The notes under the pieces are model-generated. The model did no database searches. It saw only the letters and a list, made by a program, of their open reading frames with translations, and was not told where the DNA came from. The position numbers and the translations under genes were made by a program. Positions 55,534 to 62,965 of a stretch of DNA of 64,000 nucleotides are shown piece by piece; position 1 is the stretch's first letter; each line of letters opens with the position of its first letter. The DNA comes from Gordonia lacunae (GTDB lineage Bacteria; Actinomycetota; Actinomycetes; Mycobacteriales; Mycobacteriaceae): assembly GCF_002149015.1 (NCBI RefSeq), contig NZ_NGFO01000001.1, positions 186,001 through 250,000 on the forward strand, written 5' to 3'.

Positions 55534-55788
55534 TTCTCGAACTGGATGTGCGCATGCGGTCCCGATATGTGTGGTGAAACGGGCCGTTGGTTGACGGCGG
55601 CACGATTGACACCGCTGACTGCGTGGCTTGTAGCAGCGAAAAATGTTGCGCCACAACTTAAAACCGTTTCATACCCTTTTCGATCGACCACCGTGTCCGG
55701 GGCCGGCGCCGCGTGTCCACTGCCCGCCGGTGCCCTGGTCGGAACTGTCGGCACCTCCGCCGCGGGCTCGTTCGACGAGCTGTTCACT

Positions 55789-55974
55789 GTGCCCTCGATC
55801 GACACCCCCACGACCGGTTACCGGGTGCTGGAGACCGTCGGCGTCACCTACCGCCAGCTCGACTACCGGGCTCGCACCGGGTTGGTCACCCCGAGTGTGC
55901 AGGCCGCCGCCGGATCCGGATCGCAGCGCCTCTACAGCGACCCCGCGCAACGCCGTGCGCGCCGCAGGGCCTGA
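55789..55974 (+). pseudogene. Truncated MerR-type helix-turn-helix fragment
   Basis: Within an ORF open from 55546, codons 82-131 encode Y-R-V-L-E-T-V-G-V-T-Y-R-Q-L-D-Y-R-A-R-T-G-L and T-P-S-V-Q-A-A-A-G-S-G-S-Q-R-L-Y-S. This is the N-terminal winged helix of the MerR-like regulators found in mycobacteria, ending exactly where the wing normally reaches F/Y-S-x-R-D. The frame then becomes an arginine-rich tail and stops, with no effector domain. No good start codon lies directly upstream. I read it as a gene relic, though a short DNA-binding peptide is not excluded. Confidence 0.55.
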
Positions 55975-56015
55975 ATGAGCGGTGACGCATCCGCACCCGG
56001 CGACGGGGGCCTGTG

Positions 56016-56267
56016 ATGTCACGAGTGTGCAGTGCACTGATATCGGTCGTCCTCGCTCCGGCGGTGTGGCTTGCGGTGGCGATCGTGCTGGTGGCCGCCG
56101 AGCTGCGGATGACACCGTTCTACGTTTGGGCCACCGTGCTGGTGGCCCCACAGTGGGCCTTGCGGCTACTGGCCGTGATCAGCGGTGACGCCGACGGGAT
56201 CGTGATGACGCGATCACCGTCACCCCACCACTGCGGGATGGGACGTGACCCGATCGGAACGCCCTGA
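56016..56267 (+). CDS. Small membrane protein, possibly truncated
   Basis: A protein of 83 residues from ATG 56016 (GTG 56013 is the next choice; GACGGGGG lies upstream). Two hydrophobic segments cover about residues 5-28 and 36-55. The hydrophilic tail after residue 58 (R-S-P-S-P-H-H-C) looks out of frame with the coding-like sequence that continues at 56249-56425, so the gene may have suffered a frameshift. No family recognised. Confidence 0.4.
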   Translation: MSRVCSALISVVLAPAVWLAVAIVLVAAELRMTPFYVWATVLVAPQWALRLLAVISGDADGIVMTRSPSPHHCGMGRDPIGTP

Positions 56268-56425
56268 CCATCCGTCTTCGGGTGTCCGCCGACGGCGATG
56301 TCGCTCTGGCCGGCCTCGGCCACGAGGTCCTGGCGGCCGGGTCGTTGTGGTGGTCACCCACGATCAGTCACTACGATCCTCGACGACCCGGACCGGCCGA
56401 GGCCTTCGCTATCGACGCACGGTGA
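56249..56425 (+). pseudogene. Out-of-frame coding remnant
   Basis: In the frame of position 56261 the sequence reads A-L-T-I-R-L-R-V-S-A-D-G-D-V-A-L, then G-S-L-W-W-S-P-T-I-S-H-Y-D-P-R-R and ends at TGA 56423-56425. It has strong third-position GC, like a genuine gene, but no start codon before the in-frame stop at 56246-56248. It probably is the downstream part of the gene starting at 56016 after one or more frame-disrupting changes. The rest of the 353-bp stretch to 56620 holds no gene that I can support. Confidence 0.4.
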
Positions 56426-56620
56426 CTGTGATGGACGTGGCGTTCACGAGCGGTCATACCTCTCGTCTAGGCGTAGCTCATCGATCGAGGTCACCAGGCA
56501 CGACCGCCTAAGCGCCGACTTGTCAGTGACGTGCACCTCATCGAGCCCGGACCGACGACGGCACAGCCCTCACCAGGTATATTCACCACAGCAATGTCGG
56601 GGTTCATGAAGGGGAATGCT

Positions 56621-57055
56621 GTGAAGGTGTCGAAGTCGGGTATGCGGACCGCGGTCGCCGGTGTGCTGCTCAGTGTCGCGGTGGCCACCGGTGGGGCAGT
56701 GGTGGCCGGCCCATCCGCGCAGGCCGCCCGCATCGTCGAGACGGCGAACCCGAACGTGGTGATCATCGAACTCAGCCACGCCGACACCGTGACCGCCGCC
56801 CAGCTCGGCGCCGGGCATGTCATCAATGCCGTTCTGGGCAACGACAACTGGGGTGTCGTCCTCGAAGACGACTCCCGCTATCGGGCCGGGTCCTACTACC
56901 GACCGTCCAAACGCACCATCTGGAACAACGTGACCGGCCAACAGGTGATCTCCGAGGCCGCCGCCCATCCGGGTGGGCGCGTGGTGCTCGCGGTGTACGT
57001 CGATCGTTCCAAGAGCCTGAACGGTCAGCCGTTGTGGGTTCAGCAGATCTGGTGA
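56621..57055 (+). CDS. Secreted hypothetical protein
   Basis: A 144-residue exported protein with a signal peptide of about 36 residues (K-V-S-K-S-G-M-R-T-A-V start, hydrophobic core, A-Q-A-A cleavage). The mature part is small and beta-rich with W-G-V-V-L-E-D-D and G-Q-P-L-W-V-Q-Q-I-W at the end. I do not recognise the family. GTG 56621 has AAGGGG six bases upstream and is preferred over ATG 56606, which has none. It lies 25 bp before the next gene. Confidence 0.65.
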   Translation: MKVSKSGMRTAVAGVLLSVAVATGGAVVAGPSAQAARIVETANPNVVIIELSHADTVTAAQLGAGHVINAVLGNDNWGVVLEDDSRYRAGSYYRPSKRTIWNNVTGQQVISEAAAHPGGRVVLAVYVDRSKSLNGQPLWVQQIW

Positions 57056-57080
57056 CCTGCGGGCCGACAGGGGGAGTGGA

Positions 57081-57464
57081 ATGCCGTATCTCGGGTTGAT
57101 CTATCTGGTCGTGTTGGTGGCCGCGCTCATCGACATCATCACCACCGACGACGCCGCGGTGCGCGGACTGCCCAAATTCGGGTGGGTGCTGCTGGTCGTC
57201 ATGATCCCGCTCGTGGGGGCGCTGCTCTGGCTGGCCATCGGACGCCCCGCCGCTGACGAACTCCCGCGGCGCCAGCACTCGGGTGCGGCCAGCGAGTTCC
57301 CCGAATACGACCGGCCCGGCCGCTACATTCCCGCAGACCCCGAAGCGGACCGGCAATTCCTCCAGCAGTTGCGCGATCGCGCCGAACAGCAACGCCAAGC
57401 CGTGCGCGAGCAACGCCGCGCCACCGACCGGCCCGACGACATCGGCCGGCCCTCCCCGGGCTGA
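57081..57464 (+). CDS. PLD nuclease N-terminal domain membrane protein
   Basis: A 127-residue protein with two N-terminal hydrophobic helices (L-I-Y-L-V-V-L-V-A-A-L-I-D and W-V-L-L-V-V-M-I-P-L-V-G-A-L-L-W). This hairpin is the PLDc_N domain also found at the start of cardiolipin synthases; no phospholipase D domain follows. A charged, glutamine-rich cytoplasmic tail (R-D-R-A-E-Q-Q-R-Q) completes it. ATG 57081 has GGGGGAGTGGA upstream. Function unknown. Confidence 0.75.
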   Translation: MPYLGLIYLVVLVAALIDIITTDDAAVRGLPKFGWVLLVVMIPLVGALLWLAIGRPAADELPRRQHSGAASEFPEYDRPGRYIPADPEADRQFLQQLRDRAEQQRQAVREQRRATDRPDDIGRPSPG

Positions 57465-57537
57465 CCTCACCCCGCCCGGCGACTCGCCGGGTCGCCGTGA
57501 GTTGTTGTGCCCGAACCACAAGCAGAGGAACCCAGCA

Positions 57538-57852
57538 GTGAGCACGAACGCGCCGAAAAGACTGTCCCGCTATGCATTTTGGGGAGCGGTCGGGGGCTTC
57601 ATTCTGGGAGGCGCCCTGTCGGTCCGATCCCTCTTCGTCAATCCGCCGATCTACGGAGGCCCCAGCTACCAGCTCGGCTTTGCGCTGGGCATCGTCATCG
57701 TCGCGCTGGTGCTGGCAGCGATCGGCGCCCTCGTCGGCGTGTTGATCGGCCTACTCGCGCACCGCCGCTACGACGCGACGGCGCACTCCCACAACGACCT
57801 CCACCATCCAGTAGGCACAACCAACAATCCACCGAAACGGGGTGACGGGTGA
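57538..57852 (+). CDS. Small membrane protein
   Basis: A 104-residue protein with two hydrophobic segments (A-F-W-G-A-V-G-G-F-I-L-G-G and G-F-A-L-G-I-V-I-V-A-L-V-L) and glycine-rich helix contacts. GTG 57538 has GAGGA ahead. Its stop overlaps the GTG of the next gene as GTGA (57849-57852), so the two are translationally coupled. No family recognised. Confidence 0.6.
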   Translation: MSTNAPKRLSRYAFWGAVGGFILGGALSVRSLFVNPPIYGGPSYQLGFALGIVIVALVLAAIGALVGVLIGLLAHRRYDATAHSHNDLHHPVGTTNNPPKRGDG

Positions 57853-59126
57853 CGAAGATCCGGGCGTGGTGCCTGGCAGCCGGCGCGGCGGCAAGTTTCG
57901 TGTCTGGTGTGGTGGTGCTCGCCGGGTACGTCGTCGTCGATCACGGCCTAGACCCCGACCAACTCATGTGGGACTACGGGGGAGCGATCCCGACCCCCCA
58001 TAACCCTGGGGCCGTCGCCTTCTCGATGGCTTTCGCGGTGGTTGTGACCGCCGCAATATGCGCGGTGCTGGGTGGAGTGATCGGTGTGGGTGTCGGAACC
58101 ACGATCGAGCACAACCGGCGCCGGCGTCGCACCCCGACGCCGAACCCGCCCACACACTCCCCACACCGGGAACCTGACCACACCGACCCCACCACTAATC
58201 CCGCCCCCGCGCCGAGGCCGCACCCGCCGGGTGAGACCGGCGACGGCCGGCCTGGTGAGAATGTCGCGGCCGACGGTGCGGTAGATCGGCAGCGTCGGGC
58301 AGGGCTGCGACGCGCCCGCCGGCGACAGGCGGTGATCCTCGCCGCGACCGTCGTGGTCGCCTACGTCGCAGCGTTCCCCGGCAATCTCGTGCTCGCGGTG
58401 GACTATGCCGGGGACAACGGACTGGTCTGGGATCAAGCCCAGGTGGCTGAATGGGGTGGCTGGGAGGAGGCCATGACGGCGTGGTCGCTGCTGCTGTTCA
58501 TCGGGGTGGCGGTGATGATGGTGGGGTGCCCGGGCTGGTGGTTCTCGGTGCGGAACTGGCCCTGGGTGCAGCGGACCGCACCCGTTGCGGCGATGGTGGG
58601 CTCCCTCGCGGTGATCGTGTGCGGGATCGTCGGCTCCGATGTGCTCAGCGGGCTGCTCCGGGAGTGGGACCTGATCAACACCTTCACCGACGCTGCCTAT
58701 GAGAACGCGCCGTCGGACTGGGTTCACAGCATCTCCACAACCGTGGCGCACGTGCTGCTGACGGTGGCGATCCCGGCCACGGTGCTGCGCTACTACCGCG
58801 TGCCCACCATGCTCGCACTACCCATCCTGGTGGCTGCCCGGCTGATCCCCTACCTGTACCTGGGCTACATCGGAGTGTGGTCGTTGCTGCCCTGGGCGCT
58901 GGCCACCGCAGCGGTGTACTGGCGCTGGCCCAGCTTGACCCTGCTCGCCGCTCTGATCCTCATCGATATCGCTCCCCGCGATCTCGGCGTCTACGGCACC
59001 GCAATGCTCATCGGCGTGGGACTGCTGGCGCTGACCATCGCATTCGCAATCGACCGCCGCTGGTACCGACACAGCACACCCGTGACCCCGACGATCTCGC
59101 CACGAACCCTGCTACGCCGACGGTGA
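57849..59126 (+). CDS. Multi-pass hypothetical membrane protein
   Basis: A 425-residue protein with two hydrophobic segments in the first 90 residues, a Pro/Thr/Arg/His-rich cytoplasmic-type linker (about 95-155), and about seven more segments to residue 400. It has no recognisable catalytic motif. The linker is repetitive (P-T-P-N-P-P-T-H-S-P and similar). It is coupled to the small membrane protein upstream, and both belong to the accessory stretch 55-59.6 kb. Function unknown; a membrane transporter or enzyme cannot be told apart. Confidence 0.55.
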   Translation: MTKIRAWCLAAGAAASFVSGVVVLAGYVVVDHGLDPDQLMWDYGGAIPTPHNPGAVAFSMAFAVVVTAAICAVLGGVIGVGVGTTIEHNRRRRRTPTPNPPTHSPHREPDHTDPTTNPAPAPRPHPPGETGDGRPGENVAADGAVDRQRRAGLRRARRRQAVILAATVVVAYVAAFPGNLVLAVDYAGDNGLVWDQAQVAEWGGWEEAMTAWSLLLFIGVAVMMVGCPGWWFSVRNWPWVQRTAPVAAMVGSLAVIVCGIVGSDVLSGLLREWDLINTFTDAAYENAPSDWVHSISTTVAHVLLTVAIPATVLRYYRVPTMLALPILVAARLIPYLYLGYIGVWSLLPWALATAAVYWRWPSLTLLAALILIDIAPRDLGVYGTAMLIGVGLLALTIAFAIDRRWYRHSTPVTPTISPRTLLRRR

Positions 59127-59136
59127 CGGTGGGCTT

Positions 59137-59157
59137 TCTGGTTGCGTCACAACCAGA
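59137..59157 (+). terminator. Weak hairpin after the multi-pass membrane protein
   Basis: TCTGGTT (59137-59143) and AACCAGA (59151-59157) form a 7-bp stem with a 7-base loop, 10 bp beyond the stop. It is short, so termination is possible rather than certain. The rest of the gap to 59397 holds nothing that I can support. Confidence 0.35.
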
Positions 59158-59397
59158 TCGCGCAGACCGAGCAAGTCTTGTCGGTGCGGACACCGGAGCA
59201 CTGGGCCGACGATCATCAACAGCACTGATGAATGACACCTCAAGTTACGTGCGTCCCGCAGAGCGGACCCCAGGCGCGGTCAGCGTCGGCGGTGCGGCCG
59301 GAGCAGGTGCGTCGGGCTCCACCGATGTCGGGGGCGTCGGCTGATTGCAGACCGTGCCACAGATCAATTGATTCGCCTTGGTCCGGCGGCGAGACCC

Positions 59398-59601
59398 TCA
59401 GCCGACCCGGCGGTACTTCTTGTGCATCGCCTGCTTCGTCGTTCCGAGGAGAGTGCCGATCTCCGCCCACGAAAGTCCCGCCAGGCGTGCACGCCGCACC
59501 GCGACCTCTTCCTCGCGGGCGATCTCGCGTCGCCAGTCTGCGACTCGGGCGAGTTGCTCGATCGGCGTCTCGTCGCTGCCGCTGTCCAGTCCAGTCCTCA
59601 T
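59398..59601 (-). CDS. Small helix-turn-helix protein
   Basis: A 67-residue protein from ATG 59601 (ATG 59673 is the in-frame alternative). After an acidic N-terminus, a long helix (W-R-R-E-I-A-R-E-E-E-V-A-V-R-R-A-R) leads into G-L-S-W-A-E-I-G-T-L-L-G-T-T-K-Q-A-M-H-K-K-Y, a clear helix-turn-helix like sigma region 4 or Trp-repressor-like regulators. Such small proteins are common in actinobacteria; its target is unknown. It is separated by about 120 bp from the azoreductase end. Confidence 0.7.
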   Translation of the reverse strand: MRTGLDSGSDETPIEQLARVADWRREIAREEEVAVRRARLAGLSWAEIGTLLGTTKQAMHKKYRRVG

Positions 59602-59725
59602 GTAGCCCAGCGTGCCCGCGTTTCCGCGACCCGTCAACATTGGTTGACGGTCGGCTGTAGCGAGCATCGGCATCGATACCTCCGACAGGCCGGCTGAAGC
59701 TACTCGACCGGACCGTGCTCAGTGA

Positions 59726-60367
59726 TCAAGCGGCTCCCAGTGTCTGTCCGTGCTTCCGAGCGAGTTGCTCGGCGTCGCCACGGAGCGTGGCGGCGAGGTC
59801 GGTGAATGCGTCGAGCGCCGGATTCTCACCGACGAGCGTGAACGCGGTCTCGACGACCTCGAGCTCCAGGCCCCAGACATCGGCAAGGATGCGACGCATC
59901 CATCCGGTCGCGTGATCCCAGCCCTCGCGCGGTGTCCCGGCCGCGTAGTTGCCGCCTTGGACCGTCACGAGCACGGCGGGCTTGCCCGCGAGAACCGGAG
60001 CGGCGGCCGGGTTGAAGCGTGGGTCGGTGATGACGGTGTCGACCCAGGTCTTGAAGTGCTGGGACACCCCGAAGTTGTACAGCGGAACAGCGAACAGGAG
60101 GGCGTCGGCGGCGATCAGCTCATCAGCGAGTTCGGCCGCGACACCCAGCGCGTCGCGTTGCTCGGGTGATCGCTGATCTTCCGGAGTGTTGCCGGCGAAG
60201 GCAGCTGTTGCCCAGGTCGACGAGGGGATCGGGTCGGTGCCGACGTGGCGCCGGATGATCCGATCGTCGGGATGCCCCGCCTTCCACTCCTCCTCGACGA
60301 TGTCGGCGATCGCGCGGCTGTGTGATCCCTCGACTCGGATGCTGGCGTCGAGACGGAACAGGGTCAT
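59726..60367 (-). CDS. FMN-dependent NADH-azoreductase/quinone reductase family
   Basis: A 213-residue flavodoxin-like oxidoreductase of the AzoR family, which reduces quinones and azo compounds with NAD(P)H. The FMN region R-L-D-A-S-I-R-V-E-G-S-H-S and the P-L-Y-N-F-G-V-S motif, with Q-G-G-N-Y near the active site, are typical. ATG 60367 has a strong AAGGAG. It is divergent from a MarR gene with palindromic operators between them; this arrangement usually gives induction by electrophiles or quinones. Confidence 0.88.
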   Translation of the reverse strand: MTLFRLDASIRVEGSHSRAIADIVEEEWKAGHPDDRIIRRHVGTDPIPSSTWATAAFAGNTPEDQRSPEQRDALGVAAELADELIAADALLFAVPLYNFGVSQHFKTWVDTVITDPRFNPAAAPVLAGKPAVLVTVQGGNYAAGTPREGWDHATGWMRRILADVWGLELEVVETAFTLVGENPALDAFTDLAATLRGDAEQLARKHGQTLGAA

Positions 60368-60390
60368 GTGGATCTCCTTGGGTCGGCATG

Positions 60391-60438
60391 AACTTGAACG
60401 TGCAAGTTGAACCATACGCGCCGATGTTGAATATTCAA
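60391..60438. promoter_or_regulatory. Two palindromic operators between azoR and marR genes
   Basis: AACTTG-AACGTG-CAAGTT (60391-60408) and TTGAATATTCAA (60427-60438) lie in the 89-bp gap. Both contain the dyad CTTGAA/TTCAAG or close variants. Their centres are about 33 bp apart, roughly three helical turns, fitting dimers of the MarR protein bound on one face of DNA. Confidence 0.65.
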
Positions 60439-60456
60439 GTTGGCTAGCATGGTCAG

Positions 60457-60984
60457 GTGACCGACCCCTCGGATGCGCACGATGACGTGTGGCTTTCTCT
60501 CGACCAGCAGCGCGATTGGGCATCCCTGGTCGCAGTGTTGATGACCCTGCCCGGAAAGCTCGACACACAGTTGAAGCAGGTCGGCGGAATCAACTTCTAC
60601 GAGTACAGCGTGATGGTGTCCTTGTCGGAAGCTCCCGGGCGCGTGAGTGTGATGAGCGATCTGGCTGTTGAGGCCAAGGGGTCACTGTCCCGGTTGTCGC
60701 ACGCCGTCTCACGCCTCGAGACTGCCGGCTGGGTGGAACGCCGGTCGTGCGGTGGTGCCGGCCGGCGAACCGAAGTCCTCATGACGGAGACGGGCTGGCA
60801 GGAGCTCCAGCGTATTGCGCCCACGCACGTCGAAGAGGTCCGGCGGCTCGTCGTCGACGCCATGGACGCGGCCCAGCTCGAACAGCTGGGCTCAGCTGCC
60901 CGCCGGATCGTTGCGGCAGCCGATCCCGCGCTCGCCGAAACCCTGGCGTCCACGACTGACCCTGGCCGCAAGAGTAAGGAGTGA
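60457..60984 (+). CDS. MarR-family transcriptional regulator
   Basis: A 175-residue MarR-type repressor. The winged helix is visible: V-S-V-M-S-D-L-A-V-E-A-K-G-S-L-S-R-L-S, then L-E-T-A-G-W-V-E-R-R-S-C with R-T-E-V-L-M-T-E. The single Cys in R-R-S-C lies in the wing. GTG 60457 is divergent from the azoreductase gene, with two palindromic sites between. It probably represses both genes. Confidence 0.9.
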   Translation: MTDPSDAHDDVWLSLDQQRDWASLVAVLMTLPGKLDTQLKQVGGINFYEYSVMVSLSEAPGRVSVMSDLAVEAKGSLSRLSHAVSRLETAGWVERRSCGGAGRRTEVLMTETGWQELQRIAPTHVEEVRRLVVDAMDAAQLEQLGSAARRIVAAADPALAETLASTTDPGRKSKE

Positions 60985-61003
60985 CACGCACGCACAAGGG
61001 CAA

Positions 61004-61507
61004 TTACGGCGCGAAGCCGATGACCGCGGTGCCCTTCTGGCAGGCGGCGAGGACGCCCTCGAGCTGAGAGGGAGCACAGGTCCAGCCGCCCACCGACTGC
61101 TGCTGGCCGCTCGCGATCTTCGGCCCGTACTGGGTGGCGATGCTCGTCGCCGAGTCGCAGGCCACGTCCCCCGCCAGTACCAGCACGCGCAGCGAGCCGT
61201 CGGGACCGGGGATGGTGCCGCAGGTGGTGTCCGAGTCGTCGGATGCGACTGCGCTGGACGTGGAGGTCGACACGGGCTTGCGGCCGGGGACCACCGGTGG
61301 TGAGGTGGCGGGTTGTTCGGCGGACTGCGGTCCCGACGCCGCGACGCCGGACTGGGTGGTCGACGATGCGGTGGTCACGTCCTGTTCCGCACCGCATGCC
61401 AGAAGTGTCGACATCGCTGCCGTGAGCCCGACGGTCGCCGCGGCGACTCGGATCGTTCGGCGAGAGCGGCTCGTGGTGGTACCGGGGGGACGAGTTCTGC
61501 GCGACAT
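61004..61507 (-). CDS. Hypothetical lipoprotein
   Basis: A 167-residue protein with an arginine-rich start (T-S-R-S-R-R-T-I-R), hydrophobic segment and lipobox S-T-L-L-A-C at about residue 38. A Ser/Thr/Pro-rich spacer (40-92) precedes a small cysteine-containing domain (T-C-G-T, V-A-C-D, W-T-C-A, A-A-C-Q) likely stabilised by disulfides. A twin-arginine-like R-R-T-I-R in the signal leaves export route open. No family recognised. It converges on the MarR gene and is divergent from tgt. Confidence 0.75.
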   Translation of the reverse strand: MSRRTRPPGTTTSRSRRTIRVAAATVGLTAAMSTLLACGAEQDVTTASSTTQSGVAASGPQSAEQPATSPPVVPGRKPVSTSTSSAVASDDSDTTCGTIPGPDGSLRVLVLAGDVACDSATSIATQYGPKIASGQQQSVGGWTCAPSQLEGVLAACQKGTAVIGFAP

Positions 61508-61607
61508 GGTTCACCACGGTAGCGAATGTGGTCGTACCAGCCGAACGGGTCGTCGGTGCGTCCCGCCGGTTTGGGAGGAGCGCGCTCGACCTGCGAAGAT
61601 GCTGGAC

Positions 61608-62873
61608 GTGAGCAGTACCGGAACCGAAATCGCCGACCCCACGTACGCCGTCGGCACCACTCTCGCCGGCACCCGCGGGCGCACGGGGACGATCACCACA
61701 CCGCACGGGCCGATCCACACCCCCGCGTTCGTCCCCGTCGGTACCAAGGCGACGGTCAAGACGGTCCTCCCGGAATCGGTCTCCGCCCTCGGCGCGCAGG
61801 CCGTGCTCGCCAACGCGTACCACCTCTATCTACAGCCGGGCCCCGAGATCATCGACGCGGCCGGTGGGCTCGGGGCCTTCATGAACTGGCGTGGCCCCAC
61901 CTACACCGACAGCGGCGGCTTCCAGGTGATGTCCCTGGGCGCCGGGTTCAAGAAGGTCATCTCGATGGAGGCCACCGGAACCCCCGACGACGACCTGACC
62001 GCGAACGGCAAGGAACGGCTCTCGCGGGTCGACGACGACGGGGTCACTTTCAAGTCGCACCTGGACGGGTCGGCGCACCGCTTCACCCCGGAGGTGTCGA
62101 TGCAGATCCAGCACCAGCTGGGTGCCGACATCATCTTCGCCTTCGACGAGTTGACCACGCTGATGAACACCCGCGAGTACCAGGTGAATTCGCTCGAGCG
62201 AACCCGGCTGTGGGCGATCCGCTGCCTCGTCGAACACAACCGGTTGAGCGTCGAGCGCGCGCATCGGCCGCAGCAGTCCCTGTGGGGTGTCATCCAGGGC
62301 GCCCAGTACGAGGATCTGCGGCGCAAGGCCGCTCGCGATCTGGTCGCCTTGAGCGAGGCGGACCGCGCGGCCGGCGGAAAAGGCTTCGGCGGCTACGGTA
62401 TCGGCGGCGCGCTCGAGAAGGACAACCTCGGCACGATCGTCGGGTGGGTGAACGACGAGCTGCCGGAGGACTCGCCGAAACACCTGCTCGGGATCAGCGA
62501 ACCGGACGACATCTTCACCGCCATCGAGAACGGCGTCGACACCTTCGACTGTGTGTCGCCGACGCGGGTCGCCCGCAACGGCGCGATCTACTCGCTCGAC
62601 GGCCGGTACAACGTCACCAATGCCAAGTACCGCAGTGACTTCCGGTCCCTCGACCCCGAGGTCGAGAACTACACGTCGCAGTACAGCCGGGCCTACCTGC
62701 ACCACCTGTTCAAGGCGAAGGAAGGGCTCGGTCCCACGCTGGCGACCCTGCACAACGTGTCCTTCATCGTCACTCTTGTCGACCGTGCCCGCGAGGCGAT
62801 CGAGAACGGCACATACACCGAGTACCGCGACGAGTTCCTCCGGCGTTACTACGGAGCTCCTACAAGGTCATGA
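61608..62873 (+). CDS. tgt: tRNA-guanine transglycosylase homologue lacking zinc cysteines
   Basis: A 421-residue TGT-family TIM-barrel protein. The fold motifs are D-S-G-G-F-Q-V-M-S-L (D101), F-A-F-D-E, and the nucleophile Asp in D-T-F-D-C-V-S-P-T-R (D314). The zinc motif C-x-C-x-x-C of classical TGT is replaced by V-E-N-Y-T-S (352-357), although the later His in A-T-L-H (382) remains. The preQ1-pocket segment that is usually G-G-L-A-V-G-E reads G-G-A-L-E-K here (266-271). GTG 61608 is favoured over ATG 61599. A canonical queuosine exchange role is therefore doubtful, and the base it handles may differ. No queuosine-synthesis genes are in the window. Confidence 0.82.
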   Translation: MSSTGTEIADPTYAVGTTLAGTRGRTGTITTPHGPIHTPAFVPVGTKATVKTVLPESVSALGAQAVLANAYHLYLQPGPEIIDAAGGLGAFMNWRGPTYTDSGGFQVMSLGAGFKKVISMEATGTPDDDLTANGKERLSRVDDDGVTFKSHLDGSAHRFTPEVSMQIQHQLGADIIFAFDELTTLMNTREYQVNSLERTRLWAIRCLVEHNRLSVERAHRPQQSLWGVIQGAQYEDLRRKAARDLVALSEADRAAGGKGFGGYGIGGALEKDNLGTIVGWVNDELPEDSPKHLLGISEPDDIFTAIENGVDTFDCVSPTRVARNGAIYSLDGRYNVTNAKYRSDFRSLDPEVENYTSQYSRAYLHHLFKAKEGLGPTLATLHNVSFIVTLVDRAREAIENGTYTEYRDEFLRRYYGAPTRS

Positions 62874-62965
62874 CCTTCTCGGTTGTCGTTCGCTGACGTA
62901 CGACGATGCATGACCACGTTCACGCCGGCGCCCACCGCGTCGGTGTTGCTTGACCGGCGCGGTGT

